A stretch of 59,698 bases of DNA from an uncultured Alphaproteobacteria bacterium (GTDB taxonomy: Bacteria; Pseudomonadota; Alphaproteobacteria; Methylaequorales; Methylaequoraceae). The position numbers and the translations under genes were made by a program. The stretch spans positions 1 through 59,698 of the forward strand of contig CABZJY010000008.1 of assembly GCA_902526175.1 (NCBI GenBank), given 5' to 3'. Below are positions 1 through 9,209 of this stretch, one piece after another. Every line of letters begins with the position of its first letter. Position 1 is the first letter of the stretch. A model generated the notes under the pieces. The model saw only the letters and a program-made list of their open reading frames with translations, did no database searches and was not told where the DNA came from.

Positions 1-2220
1 TATTCTTAAAACCAAATTCTGATAAATTTTGAGATGTCCGATTACACTTATTGCATTTGATATAACAATTAGACCAATAAAGATGACTACGCTTGAAATT
101 AACATACTAACAACAAATAATTTATTTAAAAAATTTTTAGTTTTATTTAGATACTCAGATACATTGATATAGGTAACTGTTGGTAATTTTGTTATTAAGT
201 TAGTTAAATTTATTAATTCATTGTTCTGAAATTTAACTGTAGATAAAAACTCATGGGGAATATTTGATGCGTATTTTGGATTAAATAAAATCGCAAAATT
301 AATATTTAAATCCCTATAATCAACTTTTCTAAAGTTCGTAATAATTCCTGAAACTGAGTTACCATAAATATTAAATGTAATGGAATCACCTATATTAAGT
401 TTCAAATCTTTTGCGACTTTGTAATCCAACGAAATTTTTAATTTTTTTTCTTCATCCAGATCCCACCACATACCATCAACAATTGGATTATTAGATGGAG
501 GAACTTTTGACCAGGATATTCTTCTCTCTCCACTTATAAACCAAAAACTTTTATTTTCTTCGCCAATTATTTCCGTTGGTTTTCTATTATTTATCGCTTC
601 TATTCTTGCGGATATCATTGGTACAATTATTTGCTGTGCTTTAGAATCAATTTTACTAATTTGCTTTGAGAACAAATTTAATTCATTTTGTTGAATTCCA
701 AGAAAAAAATAATGTGGCGCATTTTTTGGTACAGAGGTATTTAGTTCTTTATTAATATTAGAAGATAAAAATCCAAGAAAAAATAAAACCGTTATTCCTA
801 ATCCCATAGTAATTATAATTATTGAATTTAGACTACGATAGGCTTTTAAATTTTTAATTCCCATTTTTATGGATAGATTTTGAATATTTTTAATTTTGTC
901 AAAAATTCGAATGTATAAATTAGACAAAAAGAAGTAGAAAAAACATATAATTATAAAGAAAAAGAAAAATATAGCCGTTTGTTGGGGTTTAACATTTAAA
1001 ATGCAAAAAATGAAAATAAAAATTAATAAATAAAAACTAACCTCTACAATTGATTTCTTAGTATAATTTAGTTTGAGGTTTGTATTACTATTTCTAAACA
1101 AAACTGCTACTTTAATTTGGTCAATGCTTTCTAGAACTGGTTTAGCAAATATAAAGAATATTAAGATACTAAAAAACTGAACGATTAAGCACTCATAAAG
1201 TTTGAACTTAATCTCTAGTTGAATGTTTAAAAAATTTAAAAAGCTTTGATCTAAAAAAGAAATTATTAGCAAACTAAAGATATAAGAAAACAAAGAACAA
1301 AAAAGAAGAATAATTAAAGTCTGCAAGTTGTATGATAATTTTATAATTTGAGAACTAAGTCCTAATGACTTATAAATTGCAATTTTAAATTGATTATTAC
1401 TTAGAAATGAAAAAAGAGAATTTTTTAAACCAATTCCAGAGATAATAATAGATGATGCTGAAATAATAGACAAAAAGTAAATAAAATTTTCAATAATTTT
1501 TTTTAAATTTTGACTAACATCTTCAGGGTATTTAATCTCGAGGTTTTTATATTTTTTTATTTTACTTGGTAGTTCCTGATTTTTATATTTTTTTTTTAAT
1601 TTATATTTAAAAGTAAAAAAGCTTCCTAAATTGTTAATTTTCAAACTCTTAAAACTAGATTCATTTATTAGAGCTTGATCTCCAAAAAAAAAACCGCCAA
1701 TATCAGGTAAACTTTTGATGATACCAATAACTTCAAATGATGTATTTTGAATTTTAACTTTCTCACCGAGTTTCAAATTAAGATTATTTTGAATACTTTC
1801 GTCAATTAAAATAGTATTAGGTTTAGTTTTAAGTGTTTCAAGTGAATTATTAGGAAAGATTATCGCATTGCCAATAAGTGGGTAGAAATTGTCAACTACC
1901 TTAATTCTTGCAGTTTTATTTTTTTCATTATTTGTTCTTATAATTGTGGTAAATTCAACAACCTTTGTCAAAAAGAAGTCTTCTTTTAACTCATCTAAAA
2001 TATTTAAACCTAGAGCTTTATTTTTTGTGGACAATTCTAAGTCACCTCCAAGAAGCATCCTTGAATTATTTTTTATTTCATTTTCTATACTATTTTTTAA
2101 AATTGTTACTGATGAGAAGATAAACAAACTTATAAAGATTGTAGAAAAAACCTTTGTAATTGCTGATTTATTTTTGTTTAGTTCTTTTACAAATAATTGA
2201 ATGTATCTATAAAATGTCAT
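1..2220 (-). CDS. ybbP: FtsX-like ABC transporter permease, YbbP type (partial, C-terminus beyond left edge)
   Basis: An open minus-strand frame runs from the ATG at 2218-2220 to the left edge, about 740 codons without a stop by my reading, so the C-terminus is missing. It begins MTFYRYIQLF, then has a membrane segment, a large extracytoplasmic domain, a block of hydrophobic segments, a second periplasmic domain and a further membrane segment at the edge. This is the duplicated FtsX layout of YbbP permeases. Two bases separate it from the ATPase stop, so the pair is translationally linked. In E. coli ybbA-ybbP lies divergent to tesA, the arrangement seen here. The family is thought to be an envelope exporter; its substrate is unknown. 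Confidence 0.85.
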   Translation of the reverse strand, partial: MTFYRYIQLFVKELNKNKSAITKVFSTIFISLFIFSSVTILKNSIENEIKNNSRMLLGGDLELSTKNKALGLNILDELKEDFFLTKVVEFTTIIRTNNEKNKTARIKVVDNFYPLIGNAIIFPNNSLETLKTKPNTILIDESIQNNLNLKLGEKVKIQNTSFEVIGIIKSLPDIGGFFFGDQALINESSFKSLKINNLGSFFTFKYKLKKKYKNQELPSKIKKYKNLEIKYPEDVSQNLKKIIENFIYFLSIISASSIIISGIGLKNSLFSFLSNNQFKIAIYKSLGLSSQIIKLSYNLQTLIILLFCSLFSYIFSLLIISFLDQSFLNFLNIQLEIKFKLYECLIVQFFSILIFFIFAKPVLESIDQIKVAVLFRNSNTNLKLNYTKKSIVEVSFYLLIFIFIFCILNVKPQQTAIFFFFFIIICFFYFFLSNLYIRIFDKIKNIQNLSIKMGIKNLKAYRSLNSIIIITMGLGITVLFFLGFLSSNINKELNTSVPKNAPHYFFLGIQQNELNLFSKQISKIDSKAQQIIVPMISARIEAINNRKPTEIIGEENKSFWFISGERRISWSKVPPSNNPIVDGMWWDLDEEKKLKISLDYKVAKDLKLNIGDSITFNIYGNSVSGIITNFRKVDYRDLNINFAILFNPKYASNIPHEFLSTVKFQNNELINLTNLITKLPTVTYINVSEYLNKTKNFLNKLFVVSMLISSVVIFIGLIVISNAISVIGHLKIYQNLVLRI

Positions 2221-2222
2221 TT

Positions 2223-2891
2223 TTAAACCTTAATACTACCATCTAATAACTCAATAGTCCTGTCACACTCCTTTGTTAATTTCATATTATGAGTTACTAA
2301 AATTAAACTAAATTTCATTTTGTAAGAATATTCTAGTAATAAATTCGTAACGAGTTCTGTATTTCTTTTATCTAAATTGCCTGTAGGCTCATCAGCTAAA
2401 ATAACTTCTGGATTAAATGAAATCGCTCGTGCAATTGCCACTCTTTGTTGTTCTCCTCCTGATAATTCAGAAGGTAAATTATTTTTTCGATGACTTAGTC
2501 CTATTTCTGAAATAATTAAATTAGCTTTTTTTTCTTCGTTACTAATATTATTTATTTGCATTGGAAACATCACATTTTCAAGCGCAGTATAATTTGGTAT
2601 GAGATAAAACTGCTGAAAGACTAATCCAATTTTTTTTTTTCTTATTTGAGTTTTTTTTTTTTCACTGATTTTAGAAAAATCCTCGTTATTAAAAAATATT
2701 GATCCTTTTGTTGGTTCTTCTAAGCCAGACATAAGCATCAAAAGACTTGTCTTTCCTGAACCACTTTCTCCAATTATAGCTACTCTTTCATTTTTATTTA
2801 TTTCCAAATTTATATTTTTTAAAACTTTGATATCATTCCCATTTAAATGATAGTTAAGATTAATGTTATCTAATTTGTACAAATTTTTCAT
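2223..2891 (-). CDS. ybbA: ABC transporter ATP-binding protein, YbbA/LolD type
   Basis: This 222-residue ATPase has every expected motif: Walker A GESGSGKT at 41-48, Q-loop glutamine near 93, signature LSGGEQQR at 143-150, Walker B VILADE at 163-168 and the switch histidine at 201. The order and the ADEPTGNLD motif are typical of the LolD/MacB/YbbA branch that drives FtsX-type permeases. The permease gene follows after 2 bases. The divergent tesA-like gene supports YbbA rather than LolD. The start codon overlaps the start of that gene on the other strand by 29 bases, so its promoter must lie inside the neighbour. Confidence 0.93.
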   Translation of the reverse strand: MKNLYKLDNINLNYHLNGNDIKVLKNINLEINKNERVAIIGESGSGKTSLLMLMSGLEEPTKGSIFFNNEDFSKISEKKKTQIRKKKIGLVFQQFYLIPNYTALENVMFPMQINNISNEEKKANLIISEIGLSHRKNNLPSELSGGEQQRVAIARAISFNPEVILADEPTGNLDKRNTELVTNLLLEYSYKMKFSLILVTHNMKLTKECDRTIELLDGSIKV

Positions 2892-3504
2892 ATTAAAATT
2901 TCTATTTACGGTGATTATCGGAATAAACTTTATACCAACAAACGTTTATTGTAATCAAAAAATTGCATTGTATGGTGATAGTTTAATGTCCGGTTATGGG
3001 TTAGACGAAAAGTTTCATTTATCTACTATTTTAGAAAAAAATTTAAAAATGAGTGGCTTCGATGTCACTCTAATAAATGCAAGTGTTTCTGGGGATACAT
3101 CATCAGGAGGACTTAATAGATTAGGTTGGTTGCTTGAAGAAAAGGATATAGATATCCTAGTTCTATGCCTTGGTGCTAATGATATGTTAAGAGGAATCAG
3201 ACCTAATCTTATCAAACAAAACTTAAATAAAATTCTAGAACTCTTAGAAGAAAAAAAAATAACTATCCTTTTAGCTGGCATGAAGTCACAGGAAGCATTT
3301 GGACAACAATATAAAAAAGAGTTTGATGATATATATCCTGATCTTGCAAAAAAATTTAATATTGCCTTTTTACCTTTCTTACTGGAAGGGGTTGCACTTA
3401 ACCCTAAATTAAATTTACAAGACGGAAAACATCCTAATGCTGAGGGTATTAATTTAATAAGTAAAAATTTGGAAAAAAAATTAATAAAACTTCTAAGTCA
3501 TTAA
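2863..3504 (+). CDS. tesA: Arylesterase / acyl-CoA thioesterase I-like SGNH hydrolase
   Basis: A 213-residue GDSL/SGNH esterase with all four blocks: GDSLMSGYG (nucleophile Ser40), glycine in SGDTSSGG (about 77), GANDML (Asn106) and DGKHPNAEG (Asp187, His190). A hydrophobic N-terminus (residues 8-28) followed by a cysteine near 30 indicates a signal peptide and periplasmic location, as for TesA. The family hydrolyses acyl-CoA thioesters, aryl esters and lysophospholipids. The ATG at 2863 puts its first 29 bases over the start of ybbA; a TTG at 2875 is an alternative that also overlaps. A GTG at 2911 would spoil the signal peptide. Confidence 0.92.
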   Translation: MLSNLYKFFILKFLFTVIIGINFIPTNVYCNQKIALYGDSLMSGYGLDEKFHLSTILEKNLKMSGFDVTLINASVSGDTSSGGLNRLGWLLEEKDIDILVLCLGANDMLRGIRPNLIKQNLNKILELLEEKKITILLAGMKSQEAFGQQYKKEFDDIYPDLAKKFNIAFLPFLLEGVALNPKLNLQDGKHPNAEGINLISKNLEKKLIKLLSH

Positions 3505-3605
3505 TTTTTCTATGAGGTACTGCTATACAAAAGGAATATAATTTTGATAACCTACTTTTGTCTAATTTTTGAATTAAATTAATCTCTTAACCCTTTGATA
3601 AATAA

Positions 3606-4085
3606 CTAAATTGGGTATTTTAATGTAATATTAGAAAACTTATTCCCCTTTAATTCCCATATTTCAAATGTCACACCATCTTCTGGAGTGGTGTATTTTC
3701 CATCGCTATATTCCTCTACATTCTTGTAATTTATCAGAATTCCTTTTTTAACAGATCCAAGACTTTTATTAATATTACTTGGGGCTGATACAAGATAATT
3801 TTTTAGCTGCTGACGATGAGAATCTGTTAACTTTGATGCTACTTTAGTCTCAATCATTATTGTTTCTCTAAGATCCATACATGGATAAATTAAAAAATCC
3901 AACTCACCTAGACCCAAAGCATGATTTTTGTAAAAAAGTTCTATATTAGTTTCTCTAAGAAAATCAATTTTATTTTCTCTCAGTTCAACAGCTAAGGCCA
4001 TCTGAATAAATCTTTCTTCGTAACCACCTAGTTCCTTGTAAACCTTTTTAGAGAGTTTAATAAAAGTGTTTAAAAAATTTATCAT
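3606..4085 (-). CDS. GxxExxY protein, PD-(D/E)XK nuclease-fold family
   Basis: A 159-residue protein matching the GxxExxY family (PDDEXK_3 type). It carries the family motif around GGYEERF (20-26), then GELDFLI with the putative metal-binding Asp63, MIETKVA with the Glu79-x-Lys81 pair, and a QQLKNY motif near 92-97. This is the order Asp ... Glu-x-Lys ... Gln of restriction-like nucleases. The cellular role of the family is not established. A possible SD (AGGTG) lies 6 bases before the ATG, in the loop of a small hairpin. It stands alone with about 300 gene-free bases upstream, in a block that looks accessory. Confidence 0.85.
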   Translation of the reverse strand: MINFLNTFIKLSKKVYKELGGYEERFIQMALAVELRENKIDFLRETNIELFYKNHALGLGELDFLIYPCMDLRETIMIETKVASKLTDSHRQQLKNYLVSAPSNINKSLGSVKKGILINYKNVEEYSDGKYTTPEDGVTFEIWELKGNKFSNITLKYPI

Positions 4086-4390
4086 ATAATCACCTAATGA
4101 TTATGTTAGTTCAAAAGAATCTTCTTTGATATTGTTCAATAATTACATTCACTTTATGTAAAATTTTACAAAATAGTAACACAAATTATTAAAATAACTT
4201 TGATTTATATTTTTAGAAAAATCGAAATGAAAAACAAAATAAATCTTAGATATTTGATTTGGAATAAAAATAACAAATAAATTAATTTGCTAAGTAATCA
4301 ATTTAACCATTAACTAAATATTTCTTAAGAAAAGAATGTTAGAAAAGGTTGATTATGATTTAATCGCTTTTAAGTGATTATAGTAGACTT
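4086..4390. other. Gene-free stretch of about 305 bases
   Basis: No convincing gene or RNA is visible. It holds the probable promoter of the GxxExxY gene at its left end, a 7-bp inverted repeat (4086-4092 with 4098-4104), and the region downstream of the SGNH gene. A 17-codon ATG frame at 4227 has no ribosome binding site and no recognisable sequence, so I do not call it. Confidence 0.6.
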
Positions 4391-5581
4391 TTAATTTTGA
4401 ATACTTGATAAATTGTCATGAAGTATTTTTAAAATTTCTTCAGCTAAAATATTTGTACCTTGGTCAGTGTAGTGAATATGATCAACATATAACTCATCTT
4501 TTGTATTATTCATTATATCTCTGAAATCAAATAAATTTTTAATAAGATTTCTATTAAAACCTATAATTTCATCATAAATGGTGTTTAGATTAAACTTATA
4601 TATTGGATATAACTCTTTTTCGTAATCATGATAATCTTTATAGACTTTTGATTCATTAAAAAAACTCCAATTTAAAGCTGAAGGCTGTAAAAATAAATAG
4701 TAATCCGAATTATTAATTTTTGCTAATGCCTCCATCATAAAATAATGGCTAAAGGAAATTTTAGATTTTCTTTTTGCCTCTTCTTCAGAGATTTTTAAAA
4801 TATCTTTAGTTAGACTCATTTTAATAGTGTTATGGTATTCTTGAATTTCTTCTTCAGTTGAGGTTTTTGTAATTGAATTCAACTTTCTAATTATTCTGTC
4901 TATTAACTCAAAAAAGAAAGAGTGACTTCTCAGTAAAAAACCAAAATTGTAGAAAACAAATTTTTCTTCTTCCAGCTCCTTGATTACTTTCAATTTATTA
5001 AAATATCTAGTGTCAAAAATGAGATCATACCTTTTTTCATTTTTCCCTTTGAAAATCTGTGCATCAGTTATTTTAGCAACTTCAAATCTACTGGTTACAT
5101 CATTATAACCAGATACTGATATAACTATATCAGCTTTATTTGTTAAAAAAAAATCATGCAGTCTCATCAATTCTTGGTATGATGTATAACCAGGTAAAGC
5201 CAGATTAATTACTTCAGCTTTTAAATTATAAACTTGGTAAATTCTTTTTTCCAATTGCGAGGGTATTGATTTTTCAATGTTTCTTGATGAACTCTGAAAT
5301 ACAGAACTTCCACCAGTGATTACTAATTTTATATCAGGATTTTTGTAGTAAGTAGGTGTAATCGCTCTCCCAAATTCATCGGTAATAATCTTTCCATTTG
5401 AAATATAATTTTTTTGCATTTGCCTCCCGAATATTGGGTCAAACTCGAAACGTGGTTTATATTCTCTGAAAATTCCATTATTAGTAAAATATTTTAGTAT
5501 TACAAATGACGTAGATTCTAAAAAAATTATTGAAAGTACAATTGCTGCAACAATAAATAAAAGTAATTTTGCTTGAGACAT
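4391..5581 (-). CDS. Membrane-anchored SGNH/GDSL-like hydrolase
   Basis: I place the start at the ATG of MSQAKLLL (5579-5581), giving 396 residues; the frame extends upstream only through a TTG. Residues 5-30 form one membrane anchor, leaving a periplasmic domain. SGNH-like blocks are present: TGGSSVF (about 89-95, nucleophile probably Ser92), LALPGYTS (block II), SGYND (Asn160) and a C-terminal DHIHYTDQG (Asp367, His370). The usual GDS is GGS here, as in several polysaccharide O-acetyl-handling SGNH proteins. The substrate is unknown. It lies beside a glycosyltransferase, so a role in surface glycan modification is plausible but inferred. Confidence 0.75.
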   Translation of the reverse strand: MSQAKLLLFIVAAIVLSIIFLESTSFVILKYFTNNGIFREYKPRFEFDPIFGRQMQKNYISNGKIITDEFGRAITPTYYKNPDIKLVITGGSSVFQSSSRNIEKSIPSQLEKRIYQVYNLKAEVINLALPGYTSYQELMRLHDFFLTNKADIVISVSGYNDVTSRFEVAKITDAQIFKGKNEKRYDLIFDTRYFNKLKVIKELEEEKFVFYNFGFLLRSHSFFFELIDRIIRKLNSITKTSTEEEIQEYHNTIKMSLTKDILKISEEEAKRKSKISFSHYFMMEALAKINNSDYYLFLQPSALNWSFFNESKVYKDYHDYEKELYPIYKFNLNTIYDEIIGFNRNLIKNLFDFRDIMNNTKDELYVDHIHYTDQGTNILAEEILKILHDNLSSIQN

Positions 5582-5636
5582 ACACAAACATTACCACAGA
5601 TTATGCAAATAAAATTTTTATTTTAGTGTAAGAGAA

Positions 5637-5678
5637 TTTAAATTAGAAAGAAATAATTAAAAAATATTCTAATTTAAA
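5637..5678. repeat. 12-bp inverted repeat in divergent intergenic region
   Basis: The arms TTTAAATTAGAA (5637-5648) and TTCTAATTTAAA (5667-5678) are perfect reverse complements around an 18-base spacer. The repeat lies between the divergent SGNH hydrolase and glycosyltransferase genes, so it may be an operator or a hairpin in one leader. No T-run suggests a terminator. Confidence 0.55.
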
Positions 5679-5768
5679 ATATACTTTTCATCAATGTAAA
5701 TTTAATAATTAATCACACATTAGATGCATAAATAGTTTTTAACAGGAAATTGTGGTAAAAAATTAAAT

Positions 5769-5831
5769 ATGTTTAAGTCAATTGGATTAAAAAAAGTTTT
5801 GCTTCTGAACGCAGGTAAAAAGATCGCGTAA
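5769..5831 (+). CDS. 20-codon upstream ORF overlapping the glycosyltransferase start
   Basis: An ATG frame of 20 codons (MFKSIGLKKVLLLNAGKKIA) ends in a TAA whose last A is the A of the next gene's ATG (TAATG). Such stop-start overlap is typical of translational coupling, so this could be a leader peptide or the remnant of a gene. Coding status is unproven: it has no clear ribosome binding site and no homology I recognise. Confidence 0.3.
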   Translation: MFKSIGLKKVLLLNAGKKIA

Positions 5832-7144
5832 TGATTAATCGTCCTCTTTGTCATATTTCAGATAATAAAATCAATAAATTACCAAATAAGACTTATAAAA
5901 TGTTACTTGCTTGCTCACCTGATCGAGCACATCAAACGCATACCATCACCGAAATGCAAAAAATTTTATCAAAAAATTTTAAAGTTACTAATTTTTCAAT
6001 ATTTGACGCTCTTTACAAATTTGGTAGGGTCAAAACCCAGGAAAAAATATTTAGTATGATTTCTAATTTTGATGTTTTTATGATTTGGTTATCTAAACCT
6101 GCACTAGATTTTAATTTTTATAAAAAACTTAAAAAAATTAATCCCTCAATAACAATAGTTTATTTTGAAGGTGATTCGGATGTTATATTTCCTATATATA
6201 GCAAAAGATTAGTTAAAGATTTCGATTTTTTTATTGCACTTGATAGTTTAGATGTGGCTGATGTGGTATCTCAAATGGGTTGCAAATCAATATGTTTAGG
6301 TAACGTAATTTCCCAAAAAGATTTTTATCATATCCAAAATACAAAAAAAAAATATGAAGTTATGTTTTATGGTGGCTTAAAATTTCAAGGTGGGTCTAGA
6401 CAGCAAATTCTAGAATTTCTAAAGCAGAAAGGAATTCCCATTCATTGTTTTGGAAAATCTTTTGGATACATTTCATCAAAAGAATTAAATAAAAAAATAA
6501 ATCAATCTAAGATTGTAATTTCATTAAACGAAGTTGGGTTCAATCCAAAAACAATTAAATTACCAAAAAATTATAAAATTAGTACGCATATAAAATCAAA
6601 AATATTTGAGGCAATTTTATGTAAAACTTTTGTTTTGTCTGAAGAAATTGAAAATATGGATAGGTTTTTTATACCTAATAAGGAACTTGTTTCTTTTAGT
6701 AATAAACTTGACCTAGTTACAAAAATTAATTTTTTTCTTAAAAACAATAAAGAGAGAGAGAGAATTACATTGGCTTCCTACAATAAAACACTTAGACTCT
6801 TTGAATCAAAAAAACAGTACAAAAAAATGTCGAATATAATTTTTAAAATTGTAAATGAAAAAAAAGGTTTTACTGAAAAATTTGAATATTTGAGCAAGAA
6901 GTATAGACTAAAGCATATTTCAGAAAAAGGTATTTATGAAGTAACAAACACAGCATTCGTAAATTTTAATGCTCAGTTAATTCATAAACATTTGAAAAAT
7001 CATAGATTTCGCGAATTGTTTTTGGATATGAAAGTTCTCATCTATGGTTTTCCAGTTATGTATATTAAAAACCAAGTATTTCATTTCATAGCTGACACTT
7101 ATGTAAAAATAAGAGAGATTTATAGGAATATTATTAAAAATTAA
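5831..7144 (+). CDS. CgeB-like glycosyltransferase, GT-B fold
   Basis: A 437-residue protein whose layout fits the CgeB/DUF3880 type of glycosyltransferase. It has an N-terminal Rossmann half (YKMLLACSPDRAHQTHTI near 22-39, VYFEGDSD near 112-119), a linker with EVMFYGGLKF near 175-184, and a C-terminal half with KSKIFEAILCKTFVLSE near 255-271, the acceptor/donor-site region of GT4-like enzymes. The tail is basic. It probably transfers a sugar to a surface glycan or protein at the cytoplasmic face. Donor and acceptor cannot be read from sequence. The start shares an A with the stop of a 20-codon upstream frame. Confidence 0.7.
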   Translation: MINRPLCHISDNKINKLPNKTYKMLLACSPDRAHQTHTITEMQKILSKNFKVTNFSIFDALYKFGRVKTQEKIFSMISNFDVFMIWLSKPALDFNFYKKLKKINPSITIVYFEGDSDVIFPIYSKRLVKDFDFFIALDSLDVADVVSQMGCKSICLGNVISQKDFYHIQNTKKKYEVMFYGGLKFQGGSRQQILEFLKQKGIPIHCFGKSFGYISSKELNKKINQSKIVISLNEVGFNPKTIKLPKNYKISTHIKSKIFEAILCKTFVLSEEIENMDRFFIPNKELVSFSNKLDLVTKINFFLKNNKERERITLASYNKTLRLFESKKQYKKMSNIIFKIVNEKKGFTEKFEYLSKKYRLKHISEKGIYEVTNTAFVNFNAQLIHKHLKNHRFRELFLDMKVLIYGFPVMYIKNQVFHFIADTYVKIREIYRNIIKN

Positions 7145-7272
7145 TTATTTAAAAAAAATTTTATCTATCAGAAGTTTTTATTTTTTATATTTAGCATGGT
7201 TATCAACTATTTATAAACTTTTTAATTTTAAAATTAAGAAAAATAATCTAGATTATTTATTAAGAAGGAATC

Positions 7273-8037
7273 ATGGCCAGACATCGAGGTAAATTTAATA
7301 TCGCAAACCCTGAACCCTATGAACTCAGCAGATCACGAATAGAAAATTTCATACAATGTCCAGCATGTTTTTATATGCAACAAGTAGAAGGTATTGAGTT
7401 TCCAAGTATTCCAGGGTTCAACATTAATGAGGCTACTGATATTTTGTTAAAAAAAGATTTTGATCATTATAGAGAAAAAAAAGAATCTCATCCTTTTTTA
7501 GTAAATAATGGTTATTCGCATCTGATTCCATATCAACATGAACACTTTGAACTTTGGACTCAAAGTTTGCATTTTGGTGCAAAGGGCCGGATGCATTATG
7601 ATCATCAAAGGACTAATATTAGGGTAGGTGGAGGTCTTGATGATGTATGGTTTAATAAAAATACATCAAAAATTCATATAGTTGATTATAAAAGCACATC
7701 GCAAAAAAAAGATAATGGGCCCATAAATTTAGATGATAAATGGAAAGCAACTTATAAAAGGCAAATGGATCTTTATGTTTGGATTATGCAAAAAAAAGGT
7801 TTCGATGTTGATAACATTGGTTTCTTTTTATACTGCGATGGGAATAGATTCACTGATCAAAATTTCTTGAATGCTAAAAATGCAATAATGGAATTTAAGA
7901 TGACTTTGATTGAATACCAAACAAATTTTTCTTGGATTGAAAAAACACTTTATAATATTTCAAATTGTTTAAAATTAAATAAAAGACCGGAACATTCCGA
8001 ATATTGTGAATATGGTAGGTTTATTAATCAAATATAA
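7273..8037 (+). CDS. PD-(D/E)XK nuclease superfamily protein with four cysteines
   Basis: A 254-residue single-domain protein resembling the nuclease domain of the AddB/Cas4/RecB-like group. SRSRIENFIQCPACFY (19-34) matches the N-terminal motif of that group; GGGLDDVW places acidic residues at 123-124; IVDYKST gives Asp138-Tyr-Lys140; Gln164 precedes a Tyr in QMDLY. Cysteines at 29, 32, 232 and 245 bracket the domain and could hold an Fe-S cluster, as in AddB and Cas4, but the spacing differs from both. A clear ribosome binding site (AAGGA) precedes the ATG. No helicase or CRISPR genes are nearby, so the role is unknown. Confidence 0.8.
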   Translation: MARHRGKFNIANPEPYELSRSRIENFIQCPACFYMQQVEGIEFPSIPGFNINEATDILLKKDFDHYREKKESHPFLVNNGYSHLIPYQHEHFELWTQSLHFGAKGRMHYDHQRTNIRVGGGLDDVWFNKNTSKIHIVDYKSTSQKKDNGPINLDDKWKATYKRQMDLYVWIMQKKGFDVDNIGFFLYCDGNRFTDQNFLNAKNAIMEFKMTLIEYQTNFSWIEKTLYNISNCLKLNKRPEHSEYCEYGRFINQI

Positions 8038-8151
8038 ATAAAAAATTTATGTTAATTTTAAATTTAGAATAAATAAATATACCATATGTTTAAGAAGATA
8101 CTTATGAAATAAAAAAGATTTCAGTTGAAAAAATATGATAAAATTATTTTT

Positions 8152-8916
8152 ATGGAATTCCCTACAACACCAAGTTTTAGACTGGAAAACAAAAGGGCTC
8201 TTGTAACTGGAGCCGGAAGAGGAATTGGCCTAGGTGCTGCTATTGCCCTTTCTGAAGCAGGGTCAGAGGTTGTTATGTTATCAAGAACTAAAGAAGATCT
8301 AGAAAAAATTAAAAAACATATATGCAAAAATGGTAGAGAAGCATACTACAAAGTTTTAGATGTTAACAAAACCTTAGATGTTGAAAATTTTATAAAAAAA
8401 GAAAAACCTTTTGACATTCTTATTAATAACGCTGGAACCAATATTCCTTCGAGTCTAATTAATACTAAAATAAAAGATTTTGACTATCTAATTTCATTAA
8501 ATATTAAGTCTGTTATTAACCTAACACGACTTGTTGTAAGTAAAATGATTAAAGACAAGATTAAGGGGTCAATAATAAATGTTTCATCACAAATGGGTCA
8601 TGTTGGTGCTATTAATAGAACAACGTATTGTACAACAAAATTTGCAATTGAAGGGTTTACCAAAGCATTATCTTTAGAGTTAGCAAAATACGGAATAAGA
8701 GTTAATTCTGTTTGCCCAACTTTTATAAAAACACCTATGACAAAGGTTTTTTTTAAAAATAAGAATTTTGAAAAAGAAGTGATTTCTAAGATACCACTCA
8801 AGAGACTAGGTGAGATTAGAGATCTTATGGGACCCTTTGTATTTCTTGCATCCGATGCATCATCTTTAATTACAGGGTCTAGCATATTAGTTGATGGCGG
8901 TTGGACAGCACAATAA
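8152..8916 (+). CDS. Short-chain dehydrogenase/reductase (SDR)
   Basis: A classical SDR of 254 residues if started at the ATG at 8152; the frame also extends 9 codons upstream to a TTG, which I do not favour. It shows the cofactor loop TGAGRGIGLG (19-28), NNAG (about 92-95), the catalytic Ser near 146, and YCTTK (Tyr159, Lys163). It ends with ILVDGGWTAQ, a common SDR terminus. It probably oxidises or reduces a sugar, polyol or fatty-acyl alcohol with NAD(P)H. The substrate is not deducible. It sits alone in the accessory block. Confidence 0.88.
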   Translation: MEFPTTPSFRLENKRALVTGAGRGIGLGAAIALSEAGSEVVMLSRTKEDLEKIKKHICKNGREAYYKVLDVNKTLDVENFIKKEKPFDILINNAGTNIPSSLINTKIKDFDYLISLNIKSVINLTRLVVSKMIKDKIKGSIINVSSQMGHVGAINRTTYCTTKFAIEGFTKALSLELAKYGIRVNSVCPTFIKTPMTKVFFKNKNFEKEVISKIPLKRLGEIRDLMGPFVFLASDASSLITGSSILVDGGWTAQ

Positions 8917-9209
8917 TCATCTTTATTAGAAATAAATAATATAAATTTAATTATAAACTTGTTGAACAATACAATTAAGATAAATGTCATTATAATTAAT
9001 TTATGATGGTAAAAATCTTGGTATAGTATTGCAATAGTATTAAATATCTTAATATCAAGAAAATAGCTTATTGTTGAATACTAATTTGCAAAATTATAAA
9101 AAAAGATTTCAAAAAATCAAAATGTAGATTACTCTAGAATTCTCGAAAATAATAAACTACAAAATAAAAAATTTTAAGTCATGTCATATTTAGATCTTAC
9201 GAAAACTAT

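Noticed and set aside
1889-2200. 103-codon plus-strand frame opposite ybbP
   Set aside because: Antisense to the conserved N-terminal half of the permease, whose own frame is open throughout.
3015-3281. 88-codon minus-strand frame inside tesA
   Set aside because: Lies wholly opposite the TesA catalytic blocks and has no recognisable motif; a shadow frame.
4227-4280. 17-codon ATG frame in the gene-free stretch
   Set aside because: No ribosome binding site, promoter, terminator or familiar sequence; expected by chance in AT-rich DNA.
9030-9060. ATAGTATT repeated with TATTGCAATA palindrome
   Set aside because: Short and imperfect in a region that is nearly all A and T; no gene start close by.
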